The position numbers and the translations under genes were made by a program. This document shows positions 29,666-37,891 of a stretch of DNA of 64,000 bases, in pieces (the first letter of the stretch is position 1; each line of letters opens with the position of its first letter). The DNA is taken from NCBI RefSeq assembly GCF_024172165.1, contig NZ_JAMZEB010000002.1, positions 11,925,501-11,989,500 of the forward strand. The letters run 5' to 3'. A model generated the notes under the pieces. The model saw only the letters and a program-made list of their open reading frames with translations. It was not told where the DNA came from and did no database searches. The stretch is from Nonomuraea thailandensis. Lineage in GTDB: Bacteria > Actinomycetota > Actinomycetes > Streptosporangiales > Streptosporangiaceae.

Positions 29666-31051
29666 ATGGGCCGCACACTGGCCGAGAAGGTCTGGGAGCA
29701 ACACGTAGTCCGTCGCGCGGAGGGCGAGCCGGACCTGCTCTATATCGACCTGCACCTCATCCACGAGGTGACCAGCCCGCAGGCGTTCGACGGGCTCCGT
29801 CTCGCCGGCCGGAAGGTGCGGCGGCCCGATCTCACCATCGCCACCGAGGACCACAACGTCCCGACCGTGCTCGGCCCGATCGCCGACCCGGTGTCGAAGA
29901 CGCAGGTCGAGACGCTGCGCAAGAACGCCGCCGAGTTCGGCATCCGGCTGCATCCGATGGGCGACGCCGGTCAGGGCGTGGTGCACATCATCGGCCCGCA
30001 GTTCGGCCTGACCCAGCCGGGCATGACCATCGTGTGTGGCGACTCTCACACCTCCACGCACGGAGCGTTCGGCGGCATCGCGTTCGGCATCGGCACCTCC
30101 GAGGTGGAGCACGTGCTCGCCACGCAGACGCTGCCCGCCTACCGGCCCAAGACGATGGCCATCGAGGTCTCCGGCGAGCTGCCCGTCGGCGTCACGGCCA
30201 AGGACCTGATCCTGGCCATCATCGCCAAGATCGGCACCGGCGGCGGCCAGGGCTACATCGTCGAGTACCGCGGTGAGGCCGTGCGCAAGCTCTCCATGGA
30301 GGGCCGCATGACGATCTGCAACATGTCGATCGAGGCCGGCGCCCGCGCGGGCATGATCGCCCCCGACGAGACCACGTTCGCCTACCTCAAGGGCCGCAAG
30401 CACGCCCCCGAGGGCGAGGCGTGGGACCAGGCGGTCGAGTACTGGAAGTCGCTGCGCACCGACGACGACGCCGTGTTCGACAAGGTCGTGGAGATCGACG
30501 CCTCGACGCTGACCCCGTTCGTCACGTGGGGCACCAACCCGGGCCAGGGCCTGCCGCTGGGCGAGTCCGTCCCGGCCCCCGAGTCGTTCGCCGACCCGGT
30601 CGCCCGCTCGGCCGCCGAGCGCGCGCTGGAGTACATGGGCCTGACCGCCGGCACGCCGCTGCGCGAGATCGAGGTCGACACCGTGTTCGTCGGCTCGTGC
30701 ACCAACGGCCGCATCGAGGACCTGCGCTCCGCCGCCGAGATCCTGCGCGGCCGCCAGGTCAGGACGCGCACGCTCATCGTGCCCGGCTCGATGATGGTCA
30801 AGAAGCAGGCCGAGGAGGAGGGCCTGGACGAGGTGTTCAAGGCCGCCGGCGCCGAGTGGCGCGAGGCCGGCTGCTCGATGTGCCTGGGCATGAACCCCGA
30901 CACGCTCCAGCCCGGTGAGCGCAGCGCCTCCACCTCCAACCGCAACTTCGAGGGCCGCCAGGGCAAGGGTGGCCGCACCCACCTGGTGTCGCCGCAGGTC
31001 GCCGCGGCGACCGCCGTCACCGGCCGCCTGACCGCGCCCGCCGACCTGTAA
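29666..31051 (+). CDS. leuC: 3-isopropylmalate dehydratase large subunit
   Basis: With LeuD isomerises 2- to 3-isopropylmalate (and citramalate to 3-methylmalate) in the cytosol. The 461-aa aconitase-fold protein carries the [4Fe-4S] cysteines Cys345 (VGSCTNGR), Cys403 and Cys406 (CSMCLGMNPD), plus CGDSHTSTHGAFG and the N-terminal LLYIDLHLIHEVTSPQAF. ATG 29666 has a perfect AAGGAGG ahead. Operon leuC-leuD-(83-aa ORF), with NdgR divergent. Confidence 0.97.
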   Translation: MGRTLAEKVWEQHVVRRAEGEPDLLYIDLHLIHEVTSPQAFDGLRLAGRKVRRPDLTIATEDHNVPTVLGPIADPVSKTQVETLRKNAAEFGIRLHPMGDAGQGVVHIIGPQFGLTQPGMTIVCGDSHTSTHGAFGGIAFGIGTSEVEHVLATQTLPAYRPKTMAIEVSGELPVGVTAKDLILAIIAKIGTGGGQGYIVEYRGEAVRKLSMEGRMTICNMSIEAGARAGMIAPDETTFAYLKGRKHAPEGEAWDQAVEYWKSLRTDDDAVFDKVVEIDASTLTPFVTWGTNPGQGLPLGESVPAPESFADPVARSAAERALEYMGLTAGTPLREIEVDTVFVGSCTNGRIEDLRSAAEILRGRQVRTRTLIVPGSMMVKKQAEEEGLDEVFKAAGAEWREAGCSMCLGMNPDTLQPGERSASTSNRNFEGRQGKGGRTHLVSPQVAAATAVTGRLTAPADL

Positions 31052-31066
31052 GGGAGACCACGTTCC

Positions 31067-31654
31067 ATGGAAGCCTTCACCACCCACACCGGTACGGCGG
31101 TGCCGCTGCGCCGCAGCAACGTCGACACCGACCAGATCATCCCGGCCGTCTGGCTCAAGCAGGTCAGCCGCACCGGCTTCGAGAAGGGCCTGTTCGCCGC
31201 CTGGCGCGAGGACCCGACGTTCGTCCTGAACGACCCGGCCTACGAGGGCGGCTCGATCCTGGTCTCCGGCCCCGACTTCGGCACCGGCTCCTCCCGCGAG
31301 CACGCCGTGTGGGCGCTGCAGCAGTACGGGTTCCGCGTCGTCATCGCCGCCCGCTTCGGCGACATCTTCCGCAACAACTCCACGAAGATGGGCCTGCTGC
31401 CGGTCATCCTGCCCGGCGACCGGGTCGAGGCCCTGCAGGCGGCCGTCGAGGCGGACCCGAAGCTGGAGATCACCGTCGACCTGGTCGAACGCCAGGTCAG
31501 GTGGGCCGGCGAGGTCGCGGCCTTCGAGATCGACGACTACACCCGCTGGCGGCTGATGGAGGGCCTCGACGACATCGGGCTGACCCTGCGTCACGCCGGC
31601 GAGGTGGCCTCGTACGAGAATGGTCGGCAGCCATGGCTGCCGACGACCGTCTAG
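31067..31654 (+). CDS. leuD: 3-isopropylmalate dehydratase small subunit
   Basis: A 195-aa swivelling domain subunit that completes the LeuCD active site: RRSNVDTDQIIPAVWLK near residue 14, GPDFGTGSSREHAVWAL (substrate-binding Ser-Arg) near 70, and IFRNNSTKMGLLPV. ATG 31067 has AAGGGAGA 11 bases upstream, 15 bases after the leuC stop. Its end overlaps the next small ORF by 22 bases. Confidence 0.96.
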   Translation: MEAFTTHTGTAVPLRRSNVDTDQIIPAVWLKQVSRTGFEKGLFAAWREDPTFVLNDPAYEGGSILVSGPDFGTGSSREHAVWALQQYGFRVVIAARFGDIFRNNSTKMGLLPVILPGDRVEALQAAVEADPKLEITVDLVERQVRWAGEVAAFEIDDYTRWRLMEGLDDIGLTLRHAGEVASYENGRQPWLPTTV

Positions 31655-31884
31655 AAGACGACGAACTGGCGCGGCGGTTGCGCGATGCGCACCGCCGCGT
31701 CCGCATGCTCCCCGCCGCCGACAAGGAACGCAGCGCGCGCCGATATCTGGCGATCTGCGATCTGGCCAAGCGTGATCCGGAAAGGGCCGCCGCCCGCCTC
31801 GAGGCGTTTCTGGCGGCTCTTGACGAGCTCCTTCCAGGGGCGCTCGACACGCCACGCGAGGGGGAAAACACGCTGGGTGATTGA
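31633..31884 (+). CDS. Small helical protein overlapping leuD, 83 aa
   Basis: Begins MAADDRLEDDELARRL, charged and probably all-helical (RRLRDAHRRVRMLPAADKERSARRYLAICDLAK then AARLEAFLAALDELLPG); split descriptions of one continuous sequence. Starts inside the last codons of leuD in another frame and ends at the hup promoter. A similar small ORF between leuD and the HU gene occurs, as I recall, in related actinomycetes, but its function is unknown. No ribosome site is obvious, so translational coupling to leuD is likely. Confidence 0.65.
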   Translation: MAADDRLEDDELARRLRDAHRRVRMLPAADKERSARRYLAICDLAKRDPERAAARLEAFLAALDELLPGALDTPREGENTLGD

Positions 31885-31909
31885 GTTCCCCCGCGATCCC
31901 GCCTACTTT
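31881..31909 (+). promoter_or_regulatory. hup promoter
   Basis: TTGAGT (31881-31886), 17-bp spacer, TACTTT (31904-31909), giving a ~65-base leader before the HU gene. The -35 overlaps the stop of the small ORF. Confidence 0.6.
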
Positions 31910-31983
31910 CGAGCGCGTAAGGGGTTTCTACGTCGAAGTCGTGAGCTGGAACCCCGAGCCGTAACTGGGGGAGCAGGACTTTC

Positions 31984-32283
31984 ATGAACAAGCGTGAACT
32001 CGTCGAGGCCATCGCGGATCGGGTGGGCGACAGGAAGACGGCCACGGAGGCCGTCAACGCCGTCATCGACGCCATCCAGAAGGCCGTGGCCGGCGGCGAC
32101 AAGGTCTCGATCACGGGCTTCGGCGCGTTCGAGATGGTGAACAAGCCCGCTCGCACGGCACGGAACCCGTCGACCGGAGCGGAAATCAACGTCGCGGAGA
32201 GCTGGGCGCCGAAGTTCCGTCCCGGATCCGATTTCAAGGACCTCGTGAACGAGGGCGGGAAGAAAATCGGCAAGAGAAAGTAA
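31984..32283 (+). CDS. hup: HU family nucleoid DNA-binding protein
   Basis: A 99-aa histone-like protein: MNKRELVEAIADRVGDRKTAT, then VSITGFGAFEMVNKPARTARNPSTG, the DNA-minor-groove arm with the Arg-Asn-Pro tip (NPSTG). It compacts and bends DNA as a dimer. Unlike the second HU of many actinomycetes, which bears a long Lys-rich tail, this one ends with only EGGKKIGKRK. It stands alone after the leuCD unit with its own promoter and terminator. Confidence 0.96.
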   Translation: MNKRELVEAIADRVGDRKTATEAVNAVIDAIQKAVAGGDKVSITGFGAFEMVNKPARTARNPSTGAEINVAESWAPKFRPGSDFKDLVNEGGKKIGKRK

Positions 32284-32303
32284 GTCCGCCGAAGGATGAC
32301 CAG

Positions 32304-32346
32304 CACGCCCGGGCCACGGCCCGGGCGTGACGTTTGTCACGCCCGC
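32304..32346. terminator. Overlapping terminator hairpins between hup and a leftward gene
   Basis: CACGCCCGGGC (32304-32314) pairs with GCCCGGGCGTG (32319-32329). Alternatively CGGGCGTGAC (32323-32332) pairs with GTCACGCCCG (32337-32346) around GTTT. The two share an arm and could serve the two convergent genes respectively; the second includes the leftward gene's stop codon. Confidence 0.75.
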
Positions 32347-32555
32347 TGGAAATCCTCGGGAACGGGAAACGTGGACAGCGTGACGTAGGCGATCCGGCCG
32401 CCCGACATCCCGAGATTGACCCGCTGACCGGAGCGCAGCAGCCGCAGCGGCCCCGCGTCGAAGGCGGAGGTGCCGAACTCCAGCACGGTCCCGTCATCGA
32501 GGAACACCGTGCCCGAGCGCGTGGTCTCGTCGAAACTCCGTACGGTCGCCTGCAC
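32337..32555 (-). CDS. Small OB-fold-like protein, 72 aa
   Basis: Reads QATVRSFDETTRSGTVFLDD, then GTVLEFGTSAFDAGPLRLL and GQRVNLGMSGGRIAYVTL. The pattern of beta strands with T-V-R-S-F near the start and R-S-G-T-V resembles cold-shock or S1-like OB folds, but RNP motifs are not clear. The start is GTG 32555; the much longer open frame to 33284 is antisense to the MFS gene. Small proteins of this sequence type occur, as I recall, in other actinomycetes. Function unknown. Confidence 0.65.
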   Translation of the reverse strand: MQATVRSFDETTRSGTVFLDDGTVLEFGTSAFDAGPLRLLRSGQRVNLGMSGGRIAYVTLSTFPVPEDFQRA

Positions 32556-32607
32556 GCGTCCAGCGTAATCGGTTGCCCCCTGGCGGACGAGCACGCATGA
32601 TCGCGGC

Positions 32608-33819
32608 ATGGGGCCTCGGGGGAACTTCGGGCGCATGGTGTGGTCCAACGGGATCTCCGGCTTCGGCACCCAGGTCACCCTCGTCGCCCTCCCGCTGACC
32701 GCCGTGGTCACCCTGGAGGCCAGTGCCTTCGAGCTCGGCCTGCTGTCGGCCGCGCAGGCGGCCGCGTTCCTCCTGATCGGCCTGCCCGCGGGGGTCTGGG
32801 TGGACCGGCTGCGCCGCCGCCCGATCCTCGTCCGCGCCGACCTGGTCAGGGGCGCGCTGCTGCTCACCGTGCCCGCCGCCGCCTGGCTGGGCGTGCTCAC
32901 GCTGCCGCACCTGTACGCGGTCGCCTTCGTGCTCGGCGTGGGGGCCGTGTTCTTCGACGTGGCCCACATGAGCTTCCTGCCCGCGGTCGTGCCCAAGGAG
33001 CGGCTGGAGCAGGCCAACGGGCGCCTGGAGGTCACCCGGCAGGTGTCCGTGCTGGCGGGGCCGGGGGCGGGCGGATGGCTGGTGAGCGTGCTGACGGCGC
33101 CGTTCGCGCTGCTGGCCGACGCCGCCGGCTTCTTCGCCTCCGGGCTGCTGCTGTCGGGGGTGCGGGTGGAGGAGCGGCCCCGCCCGCCGGAGGGACGGCG
33201 ATTATGGGCGGACGTGCGCGAGGGCGTCGCGTTCGTGATCAGGGAGCCGGTGCTGAACCGGGTGGCGCTCGGCGGCGCGCTCACCCGGATCGCCCTCGGC
33301 GTCTGCGCGGTCGGCTACCCGCTCTACCTCTTCGTCGACCTGGGGGTGGACGCCACCACCTACGGCCTGCTGCTGTCGGCGCCGGCCGTCGGCGCCCTGG
33401 CGGGCGCGCTGCTGGTGGCCCGGGTGACGCGCCGCCACGGCGCCGGCCCCACCCTGTACGGCTCCGCGGCGCTCGTCATCGCGCTCCAGCTCCCCGCCGT
33501 GGCCACCGGCCCCGGATGGCGGCTGCTGATCTTCCCCGTCGCCTCGGCCCTGGCGGCCGCCGCCGCCGTGGTCTTCAACGTGGCCCAGCTCAGCTACCGC
33601 CAGCGCATCACCCCCGAGCCGCTGCTCGGCCGCGTCAACGCCAGCATGCGCTTCCTGATGTGGGGCACGACCCCGCTGGGCGGGCTGGCGGGCGGCGCGC
33701 TGGGGGAGTGGCTGGGCGGTCAGGGGGTGTTCGCGGCCGGCGTGGCCCTGCTCGGGCTGTCGTACCTGGCGATCGTCACCGCCCCCGCGATCAGGCACGC
33801 GGGCGCGCGGGCGCGGTGA
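32608..33819 (+). CDS. MFS transporter (EntS-like group)
   Basis: A 403-aa, 12-helix major facilitator. Helix 1 GTQVTLVALPLTAVVTL, the loop 2-3 motif GVWVDRLRRRP, FFDVAHMSFLPAVVPKERLEQANGRLE near 110-136 (shown as landmark), and a long cytosolic loop about 185-205. The sequence resembles the group including enterobactin exporter EntS and macrolide efflux MefA. The substrate is unknown. No regulator is adjacent. ATG 32608. The gene end runs into a 35-bp tandem repeat shared with the end of cofC. Confidence 0.85.
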   Translation: MGPRGNFGRMVWSNGISGFGTQVTLVALPLTAVVTLEASAFELGLLSAAQAAAFLLIGLPAGVWVDRLRRRPILVRADLVRGALLLTVPAAAWLGVLTLPHLYAVAFVLGVGAVFFDVAHMSFLPAVVPKERLEQANGRLEVTRQVSVLAGPGAGGWLVSVLTAPFALLADAAGFFASGLLLSGVRVEERPRPPEGRRLWADVREGVAFVIREPVLNRVALGGALTRIALGVCAVGYPLYLFVDLGVDATTYGLLLSAPAVGALAGALLVARVTRRHGAGPTLYGSAALVIALQLPAVATGPGWRLLIFPVASALAAAAAVVFNVAQLSYRQRITPEPLLGRVNASMRFLMWGTTPLGGLAGGALGEWLGGQGVFAAGVALLGLSYLAIVTAPAIRHAGARAR

Positions 33820-33880
33820 CGATCGTTGCGCGGTCAGGCACGCGGGCGCGGCGACGTTCGTTGCGCGGTCAGGCGGGTGC
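33811..33880. repeat. 35-bp tandem duplication between MFS gene and cofC
   Basis: Two adjacent 35-bp units (33811-33845 and 33846-33880) with the identical core CGTTGCGCGGTCAGGC at 33824 and 33859, differing at about eight positions. The first holds the end of the MFS gene, the second the last codons of cofC. Confidence 0.8.
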
Positions 33881-34534
33881 GGGTGGAGGCGCGGTGACAC
33901 CGGTGTCCGGCCACAGGTCCGCGACCACCGCCGCCGTGTGCCGGCCCAGCCCCAGCGCGATGGCCGCACGCAGGTCGTCGGGAGTGTCCACGTCGCGCCT
34001 GACCGAGTCGATCCCGGGCACGCACAGCTCCTTGGCCCCGCCCGCCAGGTGCTTGGCCCGCGACTCGCCGCCGAACCGGGGCGTGAACGGACTGCCCGGC
34101 CGTACCCCGTAGAACGTCGTCCCGACGTCCAGCGCGTCGGGCACGAAAGCCTGGTCGAACTCGGCCGCCGCCTCCAGCGCCACCGCCAGCTCGGCCGGCC
34201 GCAGGGCGGGCAGGTCGGCCTGGAGCGCGCCCACCGCGTCGCCGGCCGCCACGCGCACGGCGTGCGCGGCCCCCGTGCGCAGCGCCGTGTTCAGCCCGCG
34301 GTCGGGGTCGGGCACCACGTCGGCGCCGAGCGCGGCGAGCGGCCCCGCGGCGGCGGGGTCGGCCGTCACGACGATCACCCGCGCGACCGCCGGGCAGGAG
34401 AGCGCCGCCGACACGGTGTCGCAGGCCACGGCCACGGCCAGGCGGGTGCGGTGCGGGCCCGTCGCGGCGGCCAGCCGGGTCTTCGCCGCGACCAGCGTCT
34501 TCACCGGAATGACCAGGGACCAGCGGATGCTCAT
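33869..34534 (-). CDS. cofC: Phosphoenolpyruvate/2-phospho-L-lactate guanylyltransferase
   Basis: Also called FbiD. Activates phosphoenolpyruvate or 2-phospholactate with GTP in coenzyme F420 synthesis. The 221-aa nucleotidyltransferase fold shows WSLVIPVKTLVAAKTRLA (GTP-binding N-terminus with Lys), VVTADPAAAGPLAALGADVVPD, GLNTALRTGA, GDAVGALQADLPALRP (metal-binding Asp) and FGGESRAKHLAGGA. Start ATG 34534 with AAGGAG upstream, not the TTG three bases earlier. Its C-terminal APPPAPA tail lies within the duplicated 35-bp unit, so the duplication probably extended the protein. Divergent from plsC by 328 bp. Confidence 0.93.
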   Translation of the reverse strand: MSIRWSLVIPVKTLVAAKTRLAAATGPHRTRLAVAVACDTVSAALSCPAVARVIVVTADPAAAGPLAALGADVVPDPDRGLNTALRTGAAHAVRVAAGDAVGALQADLPALRPAELAVALEAAAEFDQAFVPDALDVGTTFYGVRPGSPFTPRFGGESRAKHLAGGAKELCVPGIDSVRRDVDTPDDLRAAIALGLGRHTAAVVADLWPDTGVTAPPPAPA

Positions 34535-34862
34535 CAAGTCTCCTTGAGCGTGGAACCCGCGCCGGGCCCCAGGGCGGCGAGGCCGTGAAACGGCTCGGCA
34601 AGATCGAACGGGTGCATGAAGGGTGAGGGATCGGACACGGGACCGTGATGCCGGCGTTGCTCGTGCAGCGGGCGTACCAGTATCGCCGCTATCGGGCCCC
34701 TGGGCGCAGGGCCCGCGAGCGCGCCCGGCGCGGGCGGAAGCAGGCCCGCGCCTGCGGTACGGTGCACGACCGGGCTGTCAACGCGGCCTAGCATCGCGCC
34801 TCGACATCCCGAGCGGCCAACCGGGAGACTTGGGGCTCGTCCCGTACGTGTTGGAGGAGACC
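34535..34862. other. 328-bp divergent intergenic region
   Basis: Between cofC and plsC. It contains GC-rich inverted repeats (GGGCCC at about 34,696 and 34,712) but no convincing -35/-10 pair. A leftward frame from 34794 ends at 34534, sharing one base with the cofC ATG (TGATG). It is Pro/Gly-rich with no recognisable domain, and I do not call it a gene. Confidence 0.5.
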
Positions 34863-35573
34863 ATGAGCCGCCTCACGCGACCGTCGCGTCCTTGGGAGAC
34901 CTTCGCCGTCGTCGTGGTCAAGCCACTGTCGCGGCTCCTGGTGAAGCGCGACTGGCGCAAGGGCGACCGCATCCCGCGGACCGGCGGCGTGATCATCGCC
35001 GCCAACCACCTGTCGTGGACCGACCCCGTCCTGCTCTCGCACTTCCTGTACAACAACGGGCGGTGGCCGGTGATTCTCGCGAAGTCCGGATTGTTCAGGG
35101 TGCCGTTCCTGGGCCGGGCCGTGCGGGCGCTGCTGGCGATCCCGGTCGAGCGGGGCAGCAGCGAGGCCGCCAGGTCGCTGCGCATCTCCGCCGAGCGGCT
35201 CGCCGACGGGTGCGCGATCCTGTTCTACCCCGAGGGCACCTGCACCCGCGATCCCGACCTGTGGCCCATGGTCGGCAAGACGGGCGCGGCCCGGCTGGCG
35301 CTGGAGAGCGGTGCGCCGGTCATCCCGGTGGCCCACTGGGGAGCACAGGAGCTGCTGCCGTACGGTGAGAAGAAGCCCAGGCTGTTCCCGCGCAAAACGT
35401 TTCACGTGAGCGTGGGGCCGCCGGTGGACCTGTCCAAGTACGCGGGCAAGCAGCCGCATGCCGACGTGCTGCGCGACGCCACGGCCGACATCATGGCCGC
35501 GATCACCGCGCAGCTCGCCGAGCTGCGCGGCGAGCAGGCACCGGCGACTCCCTACGACCCGGCCGGACGGTGA
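34863..35573 (+). CDS. plsC: 1-acyl-sn-glycerol-3-phosphate acyltransferase
   Basis: Acylates lysophosphatidate to phosphatidate at the cytosolic membrane face. The 236-aa PlsC-domain protein has the HX4D motif NHLSWTD near residue 48, FYPEGTC near 120 (substrate binding) and GAPVIPVAHWGAQELLP. There is a short amphipathic N-terminus rather than a clear membrane helix. ATG 34863 has GGAGGAGA at good spacing. gpsA starts five bases after its stop, so the two phospholipid-synthesis genes form an operon: GpsA makes the glycerol-3-phosphate backbone. The frame open from 34623 is not coding. Confidence 0.94.
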   Translation: MSRLTRPSRPWETFAVVVVKPLSRLLVKRDWRKGDRIPRTGGVIIAANHLSWTDPVLLSHFLYNNGRWPVILAKSGLFRVPFLGRAVRALLAIPVERGSSEAARSLRISAERLADGCAILFYPEGTCTRDPDLWPMVGKTGAARLALESGAPVIPVAHWGAQELLPYGEKKPRLFPRKTFHVSVGPPVDLSKYAGKQPHADVLRDATADIMAAITAQLAELRGEQAPATPYDPAGR

Positions 35574-35577
35574 AGGA

Positions 35578-36588
35578 ATGACGAAGGTGGCCGTTTTCGG
35601 CGCGGGCTCGTGGGGCACCACGTTCGCGATGATCCTGGCGGAGGCCGGCAGCCGCACGACGCTGTGGGGCCGCAGGCAGGAGGTGGTCGACGCGATCAAC
35701 CGCGACCACGCCAACGCCGACTACCTGCCCGGCGTGACGCTGCCCGAGGGCCTGCGGGCGACGACGGATCCCGCCGAGGCGCTGGACGAGGCCGAGTTCG
35801 TCGTGCTCGCCGTGCCGTCGCAGACGCTGCGCGCCAACCTGACGGGCTGGCGCGGGATGATCCCGGACGGGGCGGTGCTCGTCAGCCTGATGAAGGGCAT
35901 CGAGGTCGGCACCACCAAGCGGATGAGCGAGGTCATCCGCGAGGTGGCCGAGGTGCCGGAGGAGCGGGTCGCGGTCGTCTCGGGGCCGAACCTGGTGCCC
36001 GAGATCGCCGCCCGCCAGCCCGCCGCCACCGTCGTGGCCTGCGCCGACCTGTCGGTGGCCGAGCGGCTGCAGGCGATCTGCCACCTGCCGCCGTGGTTCC
36101 GCCCGTACACCAACCCGGACGTGGTCGGGGTCGAGCTGGGCGGCGCGGTGAAGAACGTGATCGCCCTGGCGGTCGGCGTCTCCGCGGGCATGGGCATGGG
36201 CGACAACGTCAGCGCCATGCTCATCACGAGGGGCCTGGCCGAGATCTCCCGGCTGGGGGCGGCGCTCGGGGCCGACGCGCACACGTTCGCGGGCCTGGCC
36301 GGGATGGGCGACCTGGTGGCGACGTGCACGTCCCCGCTGTCGCGCAACCGTACGTTCGGCGAGAACCTGGGCCGCGGCATGACCCTGGAAGAGGTCGTCG
36401 CGGTCACCAAGCAGACCGCCGAAGGCGTGAAGTCCTGCGAGTCCGTGCTGGAGCTGGCCAGGAAGCACGACGTCGAGATGCCGATCACCGAGGTGGTCGT
36501 GGGCGTCGTGCACGACGGCATGTCGCCGTCGGAGGCGGGCATGCTGCTCATGTCCCGCTCGCCCAAGCCGGAGCGTTACGGAGTGTGA
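35578..36588 (+). CDS. gpsA: Glycerol-3-phosphate dehydrogenase [NAD(P)+]
   Basis: Reduces dihydroxyacetone phosphate to glycerol-3-phosphate for membrane lipids. 336 aa: N-terminal Rossmann motif VAVFGAGSWGTTFAMILAEAG (near 5-25, landmark), LVSLMKGIEV, VSGPNLVPEIA, and catalytic Lys in ELGGAVKNVIALAVG; C-terminal helical domain with FAGLAGMGDLVATCTSPLSRN. ATG 35578 has GAAGGA overlapping it closely (plsC stop TGA then AGGA). No terminator follows before ddl, 64 bp downstream. Confidence 0.96.
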   Translation: MTKVAVFGAGSWGTTFAMILAEAGSRTTLWGRRQEVVDAINRDHANADYLPGVTLPEGLRATTDPAEALDEAEFVVLAVPSQTLRANLTGWRGMIPDGAVLVSLMKGIEVGTTKRMSEVIREVAEVPEERVAVVSGPNLVPEIAARQPAATVVACADLSVAERLQAICHLPPWFRPYTNPDVVGVELGGAVKNVIALAVGVSAGMGMGDNVSAMLITRGLAEISRLGAALGADAHTFAGLAGMGDLVATCTSPLSRNRTFGENLGRGMTLEEVVAVTKQTAEGVKSCESVLELARKHDVEMPITEVVVGVVHDGMSPSEAGMLLMSRSPKPERYGV

Positions 36589-36652
36589 GAATGACCTGAA
36601 TACGGCGTGCTCGACTCGCTGTGACAGGGACACCCCGGTAGATTCGGACACC

Positions 36653-37747
36653 ATGAGCAAGCCACGCGTCGCCGTCGTTTTCGGAGGCCGCAATTCCGAG
36701 CACGCCGTGTCCCTGATGGGCGCGGGCAGCGTGCTGGATGCGATCGACAGGAGCAAGTACGAAGTGGTCCCCATCGGGATCGCCCAGGACGGCAGGTGGG
36801 TGCTGGCCGCTTCCGACCAGCGGTTCGCCATCGAGGCCGGGGAGCTGCCGGTCGTCGACACCACCGGCGCGGCGCTGGCGCTGCCCTCGGGCTCCGGCTC
36901 GCTGGTCGCCTACGACCCCGGCAGCATCCCCGTCGAGCTGGGCTCGGTGGACGTGGTGTTCCCCGTCATGCACGGGCCGTTCGCCGAGGACGGCACGATC
37001 CAGGGGCTGCTGGAGATGGCGGGGGTGCGCTACGTCGGCTCCGGCGTGCTGGCCAGCGCCGTCGGCATGGACAAGGCGTACATGAAGACCGTCATCACCG
37101 CCGCCGGGCTGCCGACCGGCCCCTACGTCGTCATCCGCGACCGCGACTGGCGGCTCAACCGCGAGCAGGTGCTCAAGGAGGCCGAGGAGCTCGGCTACCC
37201 GGTCTTCGTCAAGCCGGCCAGGGCGGGCTCGTCCCAGGGCATCTCCAAGGCCTCCGACAGGGCCGAGCTGGAGGCGGCGGTGGACTTCGCCCGGCAGCAC
37301 GACCCCAAGGTGCTCGTCGAGGCGGCGATCGCCGGGCGCGAGATCGAGTGCGCGGTGCTGCAGTCGCTCGGCGACGAGCCGGCCGCCGCGTCGATGCCGG
37401 GAGAGGTGCGGGTCGAGGGCGGGCAGGAGTTCTTCGACTTCGAGGCCAAGTACTACCCCGACCAGATGTCGCTGACCGTGCCCGCCGACATCCCGCAGGA
37501 GACGGCCGAGGAGCTGCGGGCGATGGCCGTGCGCGCGTTCGAGGCGCTGGAGTGCGAGGGGCTGGCGCGGGTCGACTTCTTCTACACGCCCGAGGGCACG
37601 CTGGTCTTCAACGAGATCAACACCATGCCCGGGTTCACGTCGCTGTCGGTGGCGCCGCAGCTCTGGGCGGCCTCCGGCCTGTCCTACCCGGCGCTGGTGG
37701 ACCGGCTCATCCAGCTCGCCCTGTCGCGCTCACCCGGCCTGCGGTGA
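36653..37747 (+). CDS. ddl: D-alanine--D-alanine ligase
   Basis: ATP-grasp enzyme making D-Ala-D-Ala for peptidoglycan. 364 aa: VAVVFGGRNSEHAVSLMGAGS at the start, HGPFAEDGTIQGLLEMAGV, KPARAGSSQGISKA (ATP grasp loop) and VDFFYTPEGTLVFNEINTMPGFTS with the metal-binding Glu/Asn. The Phe/Tyr region determining D-Ala versus D-lactate specificity is not decisive by eye. ATG 36653 lies eight bases after TAGATT, a plausible -10, so the mRNA may be leaderless. A minisatellite begins 14 bp past the stop. Confidence 0.96.
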   Translation: MSKPRVAVVFGGRNSEHAVSLMGAGSVLDAIDRSKYEVVPIGIAQDGRWVLAASDQRFAIEAGELPVVDTTGAALALPSGSGSLVAYDPGSIPVELGSVDVVFPVMHGPFAEDGTIQGLLEMAGVRYVGSGVLASAVGMDKAYMKTVITAAGLPTGPYVVIRDRDWRLNREQVLKEAEELGYPVFVKPARAGSSQGISKASDRAELEAAVDFARQHDPKVLVEAAIAGREIECAVLQSLGDEPAAASMPGEVRVEGGQEFFDFEAKYYPDQMSLTVPADIPQETAEELRAMAVRAFEALECEGLARVDFFYTPEGTLVFNEINTMPGFTSLSVAPQLWAASGLSYPALVDRLIQLALSRSPGLR

Positions 37748-37760
37748 GAACGCCTGCCCT

Positions 37761-37877
37761 GAGGCCGTCTGCGGTGAGGCCGTCTGTGGTGAGGTCGTCT
37801 GCGGCGAGGCCGACTGTGGTGAGGCCGACTGTGGTGAGACCGACTGCGGTGAGGTCTGCGGTGAGGCTGCCCGCGGG
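37761..37877. repeat. 15-bp minisatellite, about eight units
   Basis: Six full copies of GAGGCCGWCTGYGGT-like units run from 37761 to 37850 without gaps, followed by a 12-bp unit (37851-37862) and a decayed one. It fills the space between convergent ddl and the DUF3515 gene. Copies differ at one to three bases, so it is not very recent. Confidence 0.93.
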
Positions 37878-37891
37878 GGCAGTGGCCGGGC

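Noticed and set aside
34534..34794. 86-aa leftward ORF just before cofC (TGATG overlap)
   Set aside because: Overlap is suggestive, but the sequence is Pro/Gly/His-rich without structure and has no ribosome site. The cofC ribosome site inside it explains the constraint.
37761..37877. Possible CRISPR array
   Set aside because: Units are contiguous 15-bp repeats without spacers and no cas genes are present; it is a minisatellite.
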